DNA of 64,000 nucleotides from Endozoicomonas sp. Mp262 (GTDB taxonomy: Bacteria; Pseudomonadota; Gammaproteobacteria; Pseudomonadales; Endozoicomonadaceae), in the NCBI RefSeq assembly GCF_025643335.1, contig NZ_CP092489.1:2150001-2214000 (forward strand). The letters run 5' to 3'. This document shows positions 1 to 9,900 of this stretch, piece after piece. The position numbers and the translations under genes are program-made. Under the pieces are notes generated by a model. That model was not told the DNA's origin and did not search any database. It was given only the letters and a program-made list of their open reading frames with translations. Positions within the stretch are counted from its first letter, which is position 1. The number at the start of each line of letters is the position of its first letter.

Positions 1-213
1 TTATAATAGAGTAAATGTATCATTCAATAGCTATCTGATCGTTAGATCAAGAAGTAGATTTCTCGTACTGGCCGAACATCCAGTTTATTTGAAACCAAAC
101 TATGACCTACTTATATTCAATTCAAAGGGGATAGTTCATCACGGAAGCATGTTCCAAGCGAGAGAAGACCTATTGTTTTTGAAATTGAAAAGCCTGAATA
201 GCCATGCCATTAA

Positions 214-396
214 TTATACTGGCTTATACCTACTTTACACCCTGTGTTGCAGGGTAATTGCATCAATTCAGAACAACTGAGTCAAACAGCATTTTTAGGT
301 GCCGATGATCCCGTCCTGCCAGTGTTGGTGCAACTATCTGCAAGTGGCAGCGACACAATTTTCGTAACTTTTGATAATGTGCATGCCTTTATTTAG
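214..396 (+). pseudogene. open C-terminal stretch, possible gene remnant
   Basis: A 60-codon open frame follows a TAA at 211-213 and ends with TAG at 394-396. It contains the protein-like string ADDPVLPVLVQLSASGSD. I see no convincing start codon or ribosome binding site, so if it is real it is the 3' remnant of a truncated gene. Its stop overlaps the sctV stop on the other strand. I do not recognise a family. The rest of bases 1-392 shows no other supportable gene; a 63-codon frame at 89-280 has no recognisable content. Confidence 0.2.
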
Positions 397-2477
397 AGAG
401 AAATCCTACCCAAAGGCTGAACCGTAATCTCTTCCGTCAGTTCCTGGTGGGATAACACCGACAAGTCATAGACTTCCAGCTCAATCAGCTTTCTCACATA
501 ACGGCGGATATCCATGGAGGTGATGAGGACGGGCTTATGCTCCAGATGCCCAATTTTGCCTACGGTATTTTTTACAGTTTCCACAAAACGTGCAGATGTT
601 TGCGGGTCGAGAGCCAGATAGCTGCCTGCTGATGTTTGTCTGATGCCTCCCCGAATGGTGTCTTCTACGTCCTGGTCTAACAGGTAAACCGGCAGCATAT
701 TTTTGCCATTGGAGTATTTGTAGCTGATAAAACGCTTCAACGAGGATCTGACATACTCAGTGAGTTGCACAACTTCTTTTTCTTTGTGTCCCCACACCAC
801 CAGGGACTGAAGGATTGAGCGAAGATTCCGGATGGATATATCTTCCGATACCAGTCGTTGAAAAATTTCGGTGATTTTATTAATGGGCAGGAGTCGCTGG
901 ACTTCTTTAATAAGTTCCCCAAAGCTGCCTTCCATCTTTTCTACGAGGTAACGGGTTTCCTGAATGCCTATAAATTCTTCGGCATATTTTTTCAGAACAT
1001 GGGCCAGGTGGAATGTTAGAATCTTTGATGCATCCATATGATTGACATTATTTTTTTCCAGCTTGTCCCTGTAGTTTTCACTGACCCAGACAGTATCCAG
1101 ACTGGGCAGGAATTCTTCTTCCTGCTCATAGGGAATCTTTAGCATTTCCAGGTGATCAGGGGTTTCACGGGCAAACAGGTAATCCGTTTTAAAGTAGCCA
1201 CTGGCAACCGGTACTTCCTGAAGAAGAATGGAATAGGTATTGTCGGTCATGGAATCATTGAACCGAAGGTGAATGCCGGGAAAAGGAACGCCCAGATCCA
1301 TATACAGTGCTTTCCTTACTTTGAGTAATTCCGTATTCAGGGTATTAGTATTCAGGGTGTGTTGAATGGATGTGGGTACATCAATAATTAATGGCAGTGT
1401 CTGGGTAAATTCCTCCTGCTGGTCCAGCCGGGATTTGGCTTCACTTGGCGTTTCTGTGGCTGCCGCCATGGCTGGAATGCCACCCTGCTCTTCGGCAATA
1501 CGGGCATTGGATGTTTTTTTCATTAACAGGTAGCCACCGCCGCCAATAAATAGCGCCAGGGACAAAAAGGTAATGGTGGGAAAACCCGGTATCAGGGCGA
1601 AGCCCAGTAGCAGGAATCCGCCCACTACCAGAGCTTTAGGCTTGTCTGTTAATTGGCTGCCGATTTCATTACCCAGGTCTTTGGCTTCTTCGTTGGAAAC
1701 CCGGGTAACGATGATGCCTGAAGTGATGGATATCAAGAGCGCAGGAATCTGGGAAATCAGGCCATCACCCACTGTCAGTATGGCATAGAGCTGAAGGGCT
1801 TCCCCGGCAGCCATGCCATTACCTGAACCAATGGCAACCCCGGCGGTAATATTAACAAAGATGATAATAAGGCCAGCGATGGCATCCCCTTTTACGAACT
1901 TCATGGCACCGTCCATGGAACCATACATCTGGGACTCTTTCTGCACCAGCTCCCTGCGTTTCTGAGCCTCTTCCATCTCGATAGCGCCTGAGCGGAGATC
2001 AGCATCAATACTCATTTGCTTGCCTGGCATACCATCAAGTGAGAAGCGGGCACTCACTTCTGCCACACGCTCGGAACCCTTGGTAATAACCAGGAACTGG
2101 ACAATGGTGATGATCAGGAAGATAACAATACCAACGATCAGGTTACCACCCACCACAAAGTTACCGAAGGTATAGACAATCTGACCGGCATCGGCCTGTA
2201 GTAGAATCAGTCGAGTAGTGGTAATGGAAAGCGCGAGGCGGAACAGGGTGGTCACCAGCAATACCGCGGGAAAGGATGAAAACTCCAATGGCGACCTCAG
2301 GTAAATAGAAGTCATCAATAGAATGGTTGAAATCCCCATATTGAGCGCTATCAGCAAATCCACCAACGGGGTGGGCATGGGGAGGATAATCAGGCCGATG
2401 ATGGCGACCAGAAGGACGGCAAGCACCAGGTCATTGCGCTGACCCAGCTTATTTAGCCCCGAGAGCATAGGGTTCAT
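393..2477 (-). CDS. sctV: type III secretion export gate protein SctV (YscV/LcrD/FlhA family)
   Basis: This is the export-gate component of the type III secretion injectisome. In this family it forms a nonameric inner-membrane ring that passes substrates from chaperones to the channel. The 694 residues match the usual family length of about 680-710. The N-terminal half (about residues 18-325) has several hydrophobic membrane segments and the FHIPEP-family stretch, including [20 protein letters not shown] and [15 protein letters not shown]. The C-terminal half (about 360-694) is the soluble cytoplasmic domain. It is the last gene of sctX-sctY-sctV, the same order as yscX-yscY-yscV in Yersinia. 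The gap to sctY is 70 bases and I see no strong ribosome binding site, so MLSG a few codons in is an alternative start. Only part of the secretion system lies in this window. Confidence 0.95.
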   Translation of the reverse strand: MNPMLSGLNKLGQRNDLVLAVLLVAIIGLIILPMPTPLVDLLIALNMGISTILLMTSIYLRSPLEFSSFPAVLLVTTLFRLALSITTTRLILLQADAGQIVYTFGNFVVGGNLIVGIVIFLIITIVQFLVITKGSERVAEVSARFSLDGMPGKQMSIDADLRSGAIEMEEAQKRRELVQKESQMYGSMDGAMKFVKGDAIAGLIIIFVNITAGVAIGSGNGMAAGEALQLYAILTVGDGLISQIPALLISITSGIIVTRVSNEEAKDLGNEIGSQLTDKPKALVVGGFLLLGFALIPGFPTITFLSLALFIGGGGYLLMKKTSNARIAEEQGGIPAMAAATETPSEAKSRLDQQEEFTQTLPLIIDVPTSIQHTLNTNTLNTELLKVRKALYMDLGVPFPGIHLRFNDSMTDNTYSILLQEVPVASGYFKTDYLFARETPDHLEMLKIPYEQEEEFLPSLDTVWVSENYRDKLEKNNVNHMDASKILTFHLAHVLKKYAEEFIGIQETRYLVEKMEGSFGELIKEVQRLLPINKITEIFQRLVSEDISIRNLRSILQSLVVWGHKEKEVVQLTEYVRSSLKRFISYKYSNGKNMLPVYLLDQDVEDTIRGGIRQTSAGSYLALDPQTSARFVETVKNTVGKIGHLEHKPVLITSMDIRRYVRKLIELEVYDLSVLSHQELTEEITVQPLGRISL

Positions 2478-2547
2478 AGTTTATGGTCGCTTTTGCTGGG
2501 GCTGTTGTGTGGGCCAGCCGGGAGTCAGCAGACAACTCGGTTTGGCT

Positions 2548-2838
2548 TTAAAGGGCGGCAGACTTTTTCTTCTTGAGAAGGGCGCGCCCCTTGATCCACT
2601 TTATAGCCCGGGTATCTGTTCCAGGTTTCACACACTGCATGAAACTATCGGCAGACTTGATGGATTCTTCAGGCCTGTTTGCTTTCAGGTAGGCATAGCT
2701 GAGCATGCGATGAACATCAGGTTCGTTGGGATCAAGTTTGCGAACAGCCTCAAGCAAGGCAATGGCCTTTTTGGGCTGAAGGTACTCAAGGTAATAAGCA
2801 GCCTGAGCGAGCAGCCATTGCTTTAGTGGCTTGTCCAT
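2548..2838 (-). CDS. sctY: type III secretion chaperone SctY (YscY family, TPR-like)
   Basis: A small 96-residue helical protein with TPR-like repeats (LLEAVRKLDPNEPDVHRMLS around residues 28-47). YscY-family proteins are chaperones for SctX and also contact SctV, promoting assembly of the export apparatus and early secretion. Evidence is the length, the TPR pattern and the position between the sctX-like and sctV genes. It starts 12 bases after the sctX stop, with an AAGGA ribosome binding site upstream of the ATG. The C-terminus is lysine-rich. Sequence similarity within this family is weak, so the call leans on gene order. Confidence 0.8.
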   Translation of the reverse strand: MDKPLKQWLLAQAAYYLEYLQPKKAIALLEAVRKLDPNEPDVHRMLSYAYLKANRPEESIKSADSFMQCVKPGTDTRAIKWIKGRALLKKKKSAAL

Positions 2839-2850
2839 TAAGGTGATCCT

Positions 2851-3225
2851 TTATGCGGCATGGAGTACATTTCTGCTCATATAGAGTGCTTCCTGTAACT
2901 CCTTGGATTCTTTTAATACAGAAAGGGCCTGCTGAATCTCGGGGCCTTCATCCACATATTGCTGGAGTACATTGAGGGCCATATGGGTCATCATATTATG
3001 CTCATCAGGGGAAATAGCCTGATTATGGCCCGGAAAACTAAGGGCAAAGCGCATTTCTTTATGTTCAAAGGTTTTGCCAAAATCCAGGGCTCGCCAGATA
3101 TAGGCAATAACATTTTCACCTGATGGCTTGAAATCGGATTTATTTTTAGGGAAGTCCTGATCAATATGATCTTTTTGGGCTGTTGATATCCCTGAAAGAC
3201 CATGGGTAAATGAGATGGCATCCAT
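2851..3225 (-). CDS. sctX: type III secretion protein SctX (YscX family)
   Basis: A 124-residue protein in the position of yscX, just ahead of sctY and sctV. YscX is an early substrate and essential component of Ysc-type injectisomes, and is stabilised by YscY. The C-terminal part, about residues 85-124, is helical (LQQYVDEGPEIQQALSVLKE), as expected for the chaperone-binding end. SctX and SctY are characteristic of Ysc-family systems, so their presence places this locus in the Ysc group and not the Inv or Esc groups. The gene heads the minus-strand cluster and diverges from sctC across a 171-base intergenic region. Confidence 0.75.
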   Translation of the reverse strand: MDAISFTHGLSGISTAQKDHIDQDFPKNKSDFKPSGENVIAYIWRALDFGKTFEHKEMRFALSFPGHNQAISPDEHNMMTHMALNVLQQYVDEGPEIQQALSVLKESKELQEALYMSRNVLHAA

Positions 3226-3328
3226 GAAACAGACCTGCTTATTTTTTCGATTTATTGGTGAATCTATCGGCTGTCTGGCTTTCCTCTGTAGCTAATGGAG
3301 GCAGAAGGCTGGTTACTATGGCGATGAT

Positions 3329-3357
3329 TTGATATAAAAAAAGATATTGTAATAGAT
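3329..3357 (+). promoter_or_regulatory. candidate promoter of sctC
   Basis: A TTGATA box at 3329-3334 is followed after 17 bases by ATAGAT at 3352-3357, in the AT-rich part of the divergent sctX/sctC spacer (3226-3396). The -10 match is weak. Injectisome genes are often driven by an AraC-type activator, but I see no clear activator site. A GGAGG at 3383-3387 serves the sctC ATG at 3397. Confidence 0.25.
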
Positions 3358-3396
3358 AAGCTGTTTTGACAGACAAAAGCATGGAGGCTGCGTCTG

Positions 3397-5409
3397 ATGC
3401 CAATTAAGGGAACAGCGTCTTCTGCCCTTCGCTTTATACTAGCGTTTTCTTTTGTTCTTGATGCTTATGCCGGTGTTGACTGGACCCCCCTTGATTCCCA
3501 GGCGTGTATTCACTGGGTCAGGCCAGGGGAGAGCCTGGATGTTATTGCCCAGGGCTACGGTGCCAATGTTCAGGAACTGATGCACCTTAACCAGCTTGGG
3601 GAGTCTGAGCAGCTTTTAGTAGGACAGGGCATTCAGCTTCCACCACACCTTGATTACTGCTCGCCGTCAATGTCCGATGCCGAGATTCAAGTGGAGCCTC
3701 CCGTTGATTATAACTATGTGCAGGAAATTCTGGATGAGGGACTGGGTGATAATGCCAGCAGTAATCCTGTCTCTGAAAGCTATGAAAAACTGGACTATGT
3801 CTGTGGTACTGATATTGCCCAGATGAGTGTCATGAATCGTCCAAGCCCGGGAAGCAATAAAGGGGATAAAATAAAAAAATCCCCGGCAGAATCAGCATTT
3901 GGGGATCGGCCCTATGCTTACTATGGAAGTAGTGAGAGCCTGGCTGATGTGCTGGAAAATTTTTCTGCCAGTTATTATGTGCCTCTTGTACTTGCTGAAA
4001 ACGTCGATGGTGAGGTTAATGGTAAAATTGGGCCATTGACTCCTGTTGATTTTCTGGAGCATATGTCAAATATCTATGGTTTTATCTGGTATTTTGATGG
4101 CCATACACTCTATGTCTACAATGCCAATGCTTCCCAACAGCAAATTCTTAGCTTGAGCTATATGAATGCCAAGGACCTCAAACACACGCTGGAAAAGGTG
4201 GGAGTATGGGATGACCGGTTTTTCTGGAAGGCTCAGCCAGAGGAAGGGTTAGTCTTTATTTCAGGGCCACCCCGTTTTGTGGAACTGGTCAGCCGGACGG
4301 CAGAGTTACTGGATGCTAAAGAAGGGATGCGGCAGAAAAGCAAGCTCACCGTTTGTACCTTTAAGTTGAAATACGCCTGGGCTACCGATAAGAGCTTTAA
4401 TTTCAGGGGGGATCAGGTCACTGTTCCCGGCGTTGCTACGCTTTTGCAGAATATAATTAATGGGGGTGGTGTTGCCAGGGTTTCCAAAAAAGAGACAACG
4501 ATCCCCCCTATAGAACCGGCAGCCCGGGTATCAAGATCCCTGAAGGATAAAGAGCAGGAAGTACCTGCCAAGGACAGAGGAAAGAAACAGCTTAATGAAG
4601 GAACTGAGGCTGAAACGGTATTTATTAATGCTGATCCCCGCCTGAATGCGGTGATTGTCCATGACCTGGAAAGTAAGATGGCCATGTATGGGAAACTTGT
4701 CAAGGCACTTGATAAGCCTACGGCCCAAATAGAGATCAGCGTTTCTATTATTGATGTCAGTACCTCAAAGCTCGATGCCCTGGGGGTTGATTACAATAAT
4801 ATAAGGGCCAATGAATTGGGTGAATTTAAGTTTGATCCAAACTTTGCTGATAATGAAAGACCTGCGTTTACGACGATTCTATCAGCGCGGTTTAACAGTT
4901 TTACTGCAAATATCCAGTTGCTGGCCAAAGAAGGGGATGCAAGGATTTTATCCCGGCCCTCTATCTTAACCCTGGATAACCTTGAGGCGGTGCTTGATAG
5001 TAGCAATACCCGGTATGTAAAAGTAGAAGCGAATCAGGATGCTCAGCTATTTCCCGTGACATCGGGTATTGTTGTTCAGGTGACGCCTAGAATCGTGACG
5101 GAGCAAGATAGCCGGAAAATTCATATGAGCATCAATATAGAGGATGGTTCAGATAATACATTACCCACTGATTCTGCTCCCAGAATCAGTAATAGCTCAA
5201 TTAATACCCAGGCGGTGGTGCATGAAAGTGAAAGTCTGCTAATTGGCGGTTTCTATAAAGAGAATGACTCTAACTCAAGCACTAAAATTCCTGTATTAGG
5301 TGATCTTCCTGTTTTGGGATCACTATTTAGAACGGATACGGAAACGAAAAGCAAGGTTGTTAGGATGTTCTTGATTACGCCAAGGATTGTAGAGCTCAAG
5401 AGAACCTAG
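3397..5409 (+). CDS. sctC: type III secretion outer-membrane secretin SctC with N-terminal LysM domain
   Basis: This is the outer-membrane ring of the injectisome. The 670 residues begin with a signal peptide (about 1-25, cleavage after AYA). A LysM peptidoglycan-binding domain follows at about residues 38-82 (HWVRPGESLDVIAQGY ... LLVGQGIQL). SctC-type periplasmic ring domains come next, from about residue 165 (SSESLADVLENFSASYYVPL), then a low-complexity linker at about 370-405 and the secretin barrel at about 430-665, ending in LGSLFRTDTETKSK and VVRMFLITPRIVEL. YscC-type secretins are about 600 residues long and normally lack LysM, so the N-terminal extension is unusual. It probably anchors the ring to peptidoglycan; that is inference. 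GGAGG precedes the ATG by 9 bases. The gene diverges from sctX and is followed 11 bases later by glpD. Confidence 0.93.
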   Translation: MPIKGTASSALRFILAFSFVLDAYAGVDWTPLDSQACIHWVRPGESLDVIAQGYGANVQELMHLNQLGESEQLLVGQGIQLPPHLDYCSPSMSDAEIQVEPPVDYNYVQEILDEGLGDNASSNPVSESYEKLDYVCGTDIAQMSVMNRPSPGSNKGDKIKKSPAESAFGDRPYAYYGSSESLADVLENFSASYYVPLVLAENVDGEVNGKIGPLTPVDFLEHMSNIYGFIWYFDGHTLYVYNANASQQQILSLSYMNAKDLKHTLEKVGVWDDRFFWKAQPEEGLVFISGPPRFVELVSRTAELLDAKEGMRQKSKLTVCTFKLKYAWATDKSFNFRGDQVTVPGVATLLQNIINGGGVARVSKKETTIPPIEPAARVSRSLKDKEQEVPAKDRGKKQLNEGTEAETVFINADPRLNAVIVHDLESKMAMYGKLVKALDKPTAQIEISVSIIDVSTSKLDALGVDYNNIRANELGEFKFDPNFADNERPAFTTILSARFNSFTANIQLLAKEGDARILSRPSILTLDNLEAVLDSSNTRYVKVEANQDAQLFPVTSGIVVQVTPRIVTEQDSRKIHMSINIEDGSDNTLPTDSAPRISNSSINTQAVVHESESLLIGGFYKENDSNSSTKIPVLGDLPVLGSLFRTDTETKSKVVRMFLITPRIVELKRT

Positions 5410-5420
5410 AGGACATCGGT

Positions 5421-6920
5421 GTGGGTAACTCTGGCAACCCGATTTTTGATCTGTTTGTTATTGGTGGCGGGATTAATGGTGTTGGCATTGCCAATGATGC
5501 TGCTGGCAGGGGACTAAAGGTTGGTCTGTGTGACAAGGGTGATCTTGGCGGAGCCACCTCATCAGCCTCCAGTAAGTTGATTCATGGGGGCTTAAGGTAT
5601 CTGGAGCATTTCGATTTTCGTCTGGTTAAAGAGGCGTTGGCGGAACGGGAAGTTATGCTGAAAAAAGCCCCGCATATTGCTACCCCTATGCGCTTTTGTC
5701 TTCCCCACAGACCACAACTGAGACCCGCCTGGTTAATTAGAACAGGCCTGTTTATCTATGATCACTTGAGCCGTCGTACAACCTTACCGAGTTGTAAAAT
5801 GGTTGATTTTAGTCAGGTATCCCCGCTGAATCCTGCTTTTAAAAAGGGGTTTGAATATTCTGATGTCTGGATTGATGATGCCCGGCTGGTGGTGTTAAAT
5901 GCCATGCAATTAAAACAGCTGGGTGGAGATGTCAGAACCTACACAGAGGTTCTTGATGCCAGCAGGAGGGAAGGACACTGGCATATCCACTGGCGTGATC
6001 TTAAATCAGGTGCGGAGGAAACAGTACGATCCAGGGTCCTGGTTAATGCTGCCGGTCCCTGGGTTCAACAGGTGCTGGAAAGCACAGTGGGAATAGCGGG
6101 ACAGAAAACTGTTTGTCTGGTAAAAGGCAGCCATATTGTGGTTCCAGCTATGCACAATGAACGTCGTGCTTTTATTCTGCAATGTGATGATGGCCGTATT
6201 GTTTTTGTGTTGCCCTATCTGAATGAATTCTCATTAGTGGGTACCACCGATGTGGAGTTTTCAGGAGATCCTTCGGAAGCAAGCTGTTCTAGTGAAGAAG
6301 TCAATTATCTTTGTGGTATTGTTAATCGCCATTTTAATCGGCAAATTTCACCAAATGATGTTATCTGGAGTTATTCCGGGGTTCGGTCATTGTGTCAGGA
6401 TGATGCCAAAGCACCGCAGGCTATTACCAGAGACTATGCTATTGAGATGAATGATCAGGATGGTAAAGCCCCTCTTGTGTCGATTTTTGGTGGTAAGCTG
6501 ACCACCTACAGAAAACTGGGAGAGGCTGTTGTTGATGAACTGGCTTCGTACTTCCCCGGGACAGGGCCTTGCTGGACTAAAACCAGTGTTCTGCCCGGAG
6601 GGGAGGGTGTCCTGTCGCCAGCTACTTATACTTCTGAACTTCTGAAAGAATATCCATGGCTGACTAAAGAGCAAGCCCTCAGATATAGCTCAAGCTATGG
6701 TTCGCTTGCTCACTGCTTTTTAACAAAGGCGTCTTCTTTTTCTGATCTTGGTGAGCACTTTGGAGCAGGGCTTACTAGTAAAGAAGTTGATTATTTGATA
6801 GAGAGTGAATGGGCCTGTAGTGTTGAAGATATACTTTGGCGGCGAAGTAAGCTGGGGCTGGGTAATGTTGAGGTGCAATCGCTAGGGCGCTATTTGGAAT
6901 CAAGACTCCCCGTTTTGTAA
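5421..6920 (+). CDS. glpD: aerobic glycerol-3-phosphate dehydrogenase
   Basis: An FAD-dependent, membrane-associated enzyme that oxidises glycerol-3-phosphate to dihydroxyacetone phosphate and feeds electrons to quinone. The 499 residues are close to the GlpD norm of about 500. The N-terminus has the dinucleotide-binding motif VIGGGINGVGIANDAAGRGL (about 13-32), then the family signature TSSASSKLIHGGLRYLEHFD. The C-terminal part carries SIFGGKLTTYRKLGE. It starts at GTG with AGAGGA about 7 bases upstream, 11 bases after the sctC stop, so it may be co-transcribed with the secretin although the function is unrelated. Its stop lies back to back with that of the large minus-strand gene downstream. 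No glpF or glpK is nearby. Confidence 0.95.
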   Translation: MGNSGNPIFDLFVIGGGINGVGIANDAAGRGLKVGLCDKGDLGGATSSASSKLIHGGLRYLEHFDFRLVKEALAEREVMLKKAPHIATPMRFCLPHRPQLRPAWLIRTGLFIYDHLSRRTTLPSCKMVDFSQVSPLNPAFKKGFEYSDVWIDDARLVVLNAMQLKQLGGDVRTYTEVLDASRREGHWHIHWRDLKSGAEETVRSRVLVNAAGPWVQQVLESTVGIAGQKTVCLVKGSHIVVPAMHNERRAFILQCDDGRIVFVLPYLNEFSLVGTTDVEFSGDPSEASCSSEEVNYLCGIVNRHFNRQISPNDVIWSYSGVRSLCQDDAKAPQAITRDYAIEMNDQDGKAPLVSIFGGKLTTYRKLGEAVVDELASYFPGTGPCWTKTSVLPGGEGVLSPATYTSELLKEYPWLTKEQALRYSSSYGSLAHCFLTKASSFSDLGEHFGAGLTSKEVDYLIESEWACSVEDILWRRSKLGLGNVEVQSLGRYLESRLPVL

Positions 6921-6921
6921 A

Positions 6922-9900
6922 TTACCATGCTGAAGCTTCTGATCGGAGGTGGTCGTCTTTGCGTGTTTTCATCTGTTGGAGCATCTTTACCAGTGAATCT
7001 TTGACGTTTTCCGGAAGCTGCATTTTTTGTGAATCGCCGGGTTTTGATGGTTCCGGGAGTGTCGATGGAATCCTGGGCATACATAAGGTTAGTGCCAGGC
7101 AGAGGCTTTCTATGCTGGTATCCTCTGAGATATCGGTAGCCCCGAGCTCTTTGGCCTTTAATGTTACTACTGTTTCATGAGCGGGGGTGGTAAAGCCAGA
7201 TTTACGGCCGTAGATGCCAATAAGCTTCATGAGCGCCTTATTTTTCTGTAGTGCAGCTTCTATTTTTTTATCCCGACCATGCAGCCAGCGTTCTATATCA
7301 CTAACGCGCTCAAGGGCTTTTACCGTGAAATCTATATATGACTGACAGACCGGGTTTGATATACTTAAGTGGAGATCTTCCATTTGTCTGTGAAATTTAT
7401 CAGCAGTATTTTGCAGGGTTTTAAATAAAATGTTTAACTTGTCTTTATTCATCTGTAATTCGTCTAGTGTCTTATTTGCATAATTGACATAAGCATGTCG
7501 TTTTTCAAAAGTGGGTGGTGTGATGCCAGATTCATGGAGTACCCGAATATTTTTATCAATGGATAATGGGGGTTCTATTTTGGTTAAAATGGTTTCTACA
7601 GTTTCTAGTTCTATTTCTTCCATGAATTTTTCAAAGTGCTCCATGGGTTTTTTATAGTCCATAAGCCTTCTGGCTGTTTTTCTTAAAATGTCAGAATGCA
7701 TGGAAATTTTTTCACAATAGGTGATGAATAGTAAATGATTGTACTCGGATGTTAGTACGTTTTCGCATGCTGATTCTAGGCATTCCTCGGTTTTAACGAT
7801 ATCTCCATGGAAAAAATAAAATGCTGCCTGTGTCATTTGGGCTTCCCATAATGATAAAGGTGCTATTTTTTCTGAATATGTTCTACCTGTTGTCTGGCTA
7901 TAGGTTACTTCCTCGGGTTTGGGTATCATAGATAAAGCTGATTTGACACATGCTTTTCTATTTCTTTGCATTTTTTCTGCTTTTTTGATCTTTTTTTCTC
8001 TTTCTTTATCATCTGCTTGCACTAAAGCTAGAATGGCTAGCTCCTGTTTTTTTATGGCTGAATCGTAGAGCTTTTTATATTTAAGTTGATACTCTTCCAT
8101 GTTCTGAATAGCTGTTTTAGCCCGCTGGCAGTTTGTCAATGAATCGTCATCCATACACCTTTTATTTGCCTCAGTTTCTATGTATTTATTTATGTGTGTT
8201 TTTGATATATTTATGAATCTATTGATCTGATCAAAACAATCTTGATGCGCTGTGTTTAGATCTATTTCATCTATTTTATGGACTGTTGAATGTAAATCCC
8301 TTGTAGCTTGAACTACTAAATGTAAATATCTGTTCGCTATCAATGGGTCTTTTAATAATTGATCCCAGCCTATTTTATTGACTGATTTTGCTATATTGCA
8401 TAGATTGTTAATATACTTTAAATTTAAGGATAATGTGTTTATCAGAGCATTTATCGGTAGGGTATCAGTTTGTGTGTCAGGTAAGCCTTCGGCTGAAGTT
8501 AGCATATGAGTACTAATGGTAAATGCTATTGTTGATGAATTTAATTGTTCTTTTATGGATTCCTCCATCTGCGCTTCTTTAGATGTCCAGGTTTTATCAG
8601 AATCGAATAGTGGCATCAAAGAAATCCAGAAATCTGTTATGAATTCAGACATTTTATATATTATAAACACTGTCTGTCCCTCTTCTTCACATTCTTCCAA
8701 ACTAAATTCGTGTATTAAATCAGCGGGAAATTTTGGAAGTTCGTTTGAACCCCAAGATATAAATAGGTTATTAAAAACCTCACCTGATACATAGGCTATT
8801 AATAATAGTAGACTGGATTGGCTGGTAAATCGCCTTGTTTTTAGAGGTATATCACTGGAAAAAAGTGTTTTATTTTTAACTATTGATGGCAGTATTTGAA
8901 TTAATTTGAAGGCTAAATCTTCTGTAGAAATATGCTTATCCATATAATTATTAAAATGAATAAAGAAAAATGAATAGGTAAAATCAAATGCTTGTACACA
9001 TAAATCAGGAACTACTTCTTCTCTAAGCCTTCTTAGACTTGGTAACCGTCTGGCACTTTTTAGAATGTCATTAATCTTCTGATTATATTCCATAATAGAT
9101 TGATGGTTTGCAAATTTTTCCTTAATGATTCTTTTCTCCAGCTCGAATACGTCTGAAGCATCCTCCCCTAACTGGTCCACAGCCGTGATGTCCTTCTGAG
9201 GCCAGGCTCTGCTATAGATGGCTTTAATGATTTCTTGGCGTGCTGAGGTGCGCATATCTTTTACAGCTGAACCGCCCTGCCTGATTGTTTTTCTATGAGT
9301 TCCTGGTGGCTTACGTTTGGCTTTGTCATGCCTGGGGACCTGTCGGGCAGGTACGCCTTCTCTCAATTTTTTTATTAATTGTTCCCGCAGTTTTTGGTTC
9401 TCTGTGAGAATGGCTAATAAGCGAGGTAAATTAACAGGAAATCTTGGGTAACGAGTAAACCATGATTTCGGAGTTTCCCCCCCTCCGGCTGGCAGATTGA
9501 CGGAAAAATTCTCAGGCAGTGCTTTCTCCATGTTTATTTGATGTAGATCGTTATACAGCTGGTGAAGTTCTTCATAGGTATAAGTGTGTTTCAGGCCTTG
9601 ACGGTCAATAACTGAATAAACTTTTTCACCATTCCTATTGGTATAGCTTGTCACTATTGTATGGACACCGGCATGTCGGGCTAAAAATGCTAATAAATAA
9701 TCGGAACTGTCATCAGTAGCTGGTTCCAGATAGTTTGTTGATAGCTGAGTTTGCTGTAAGTGATTATTGGTATCCTTCCAGCATAGGGCGATAGGCTCCT
9801 GATCAGAGCTGGTCATGACTGCATTTTCATTATCCCATTGCCTGGATGCTTTTGCGGTTGTGAATAGTGAGTAATCCTTTCCGGGAAAAAGTAATACGGA

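Noticed and set aside
89-280. 63-residue open frame near the left edge
   Set aside because: Short, no family, no convincing ribosome binding site. The overlapping frame ending at 396 looks more protein-like, and even that is weak.
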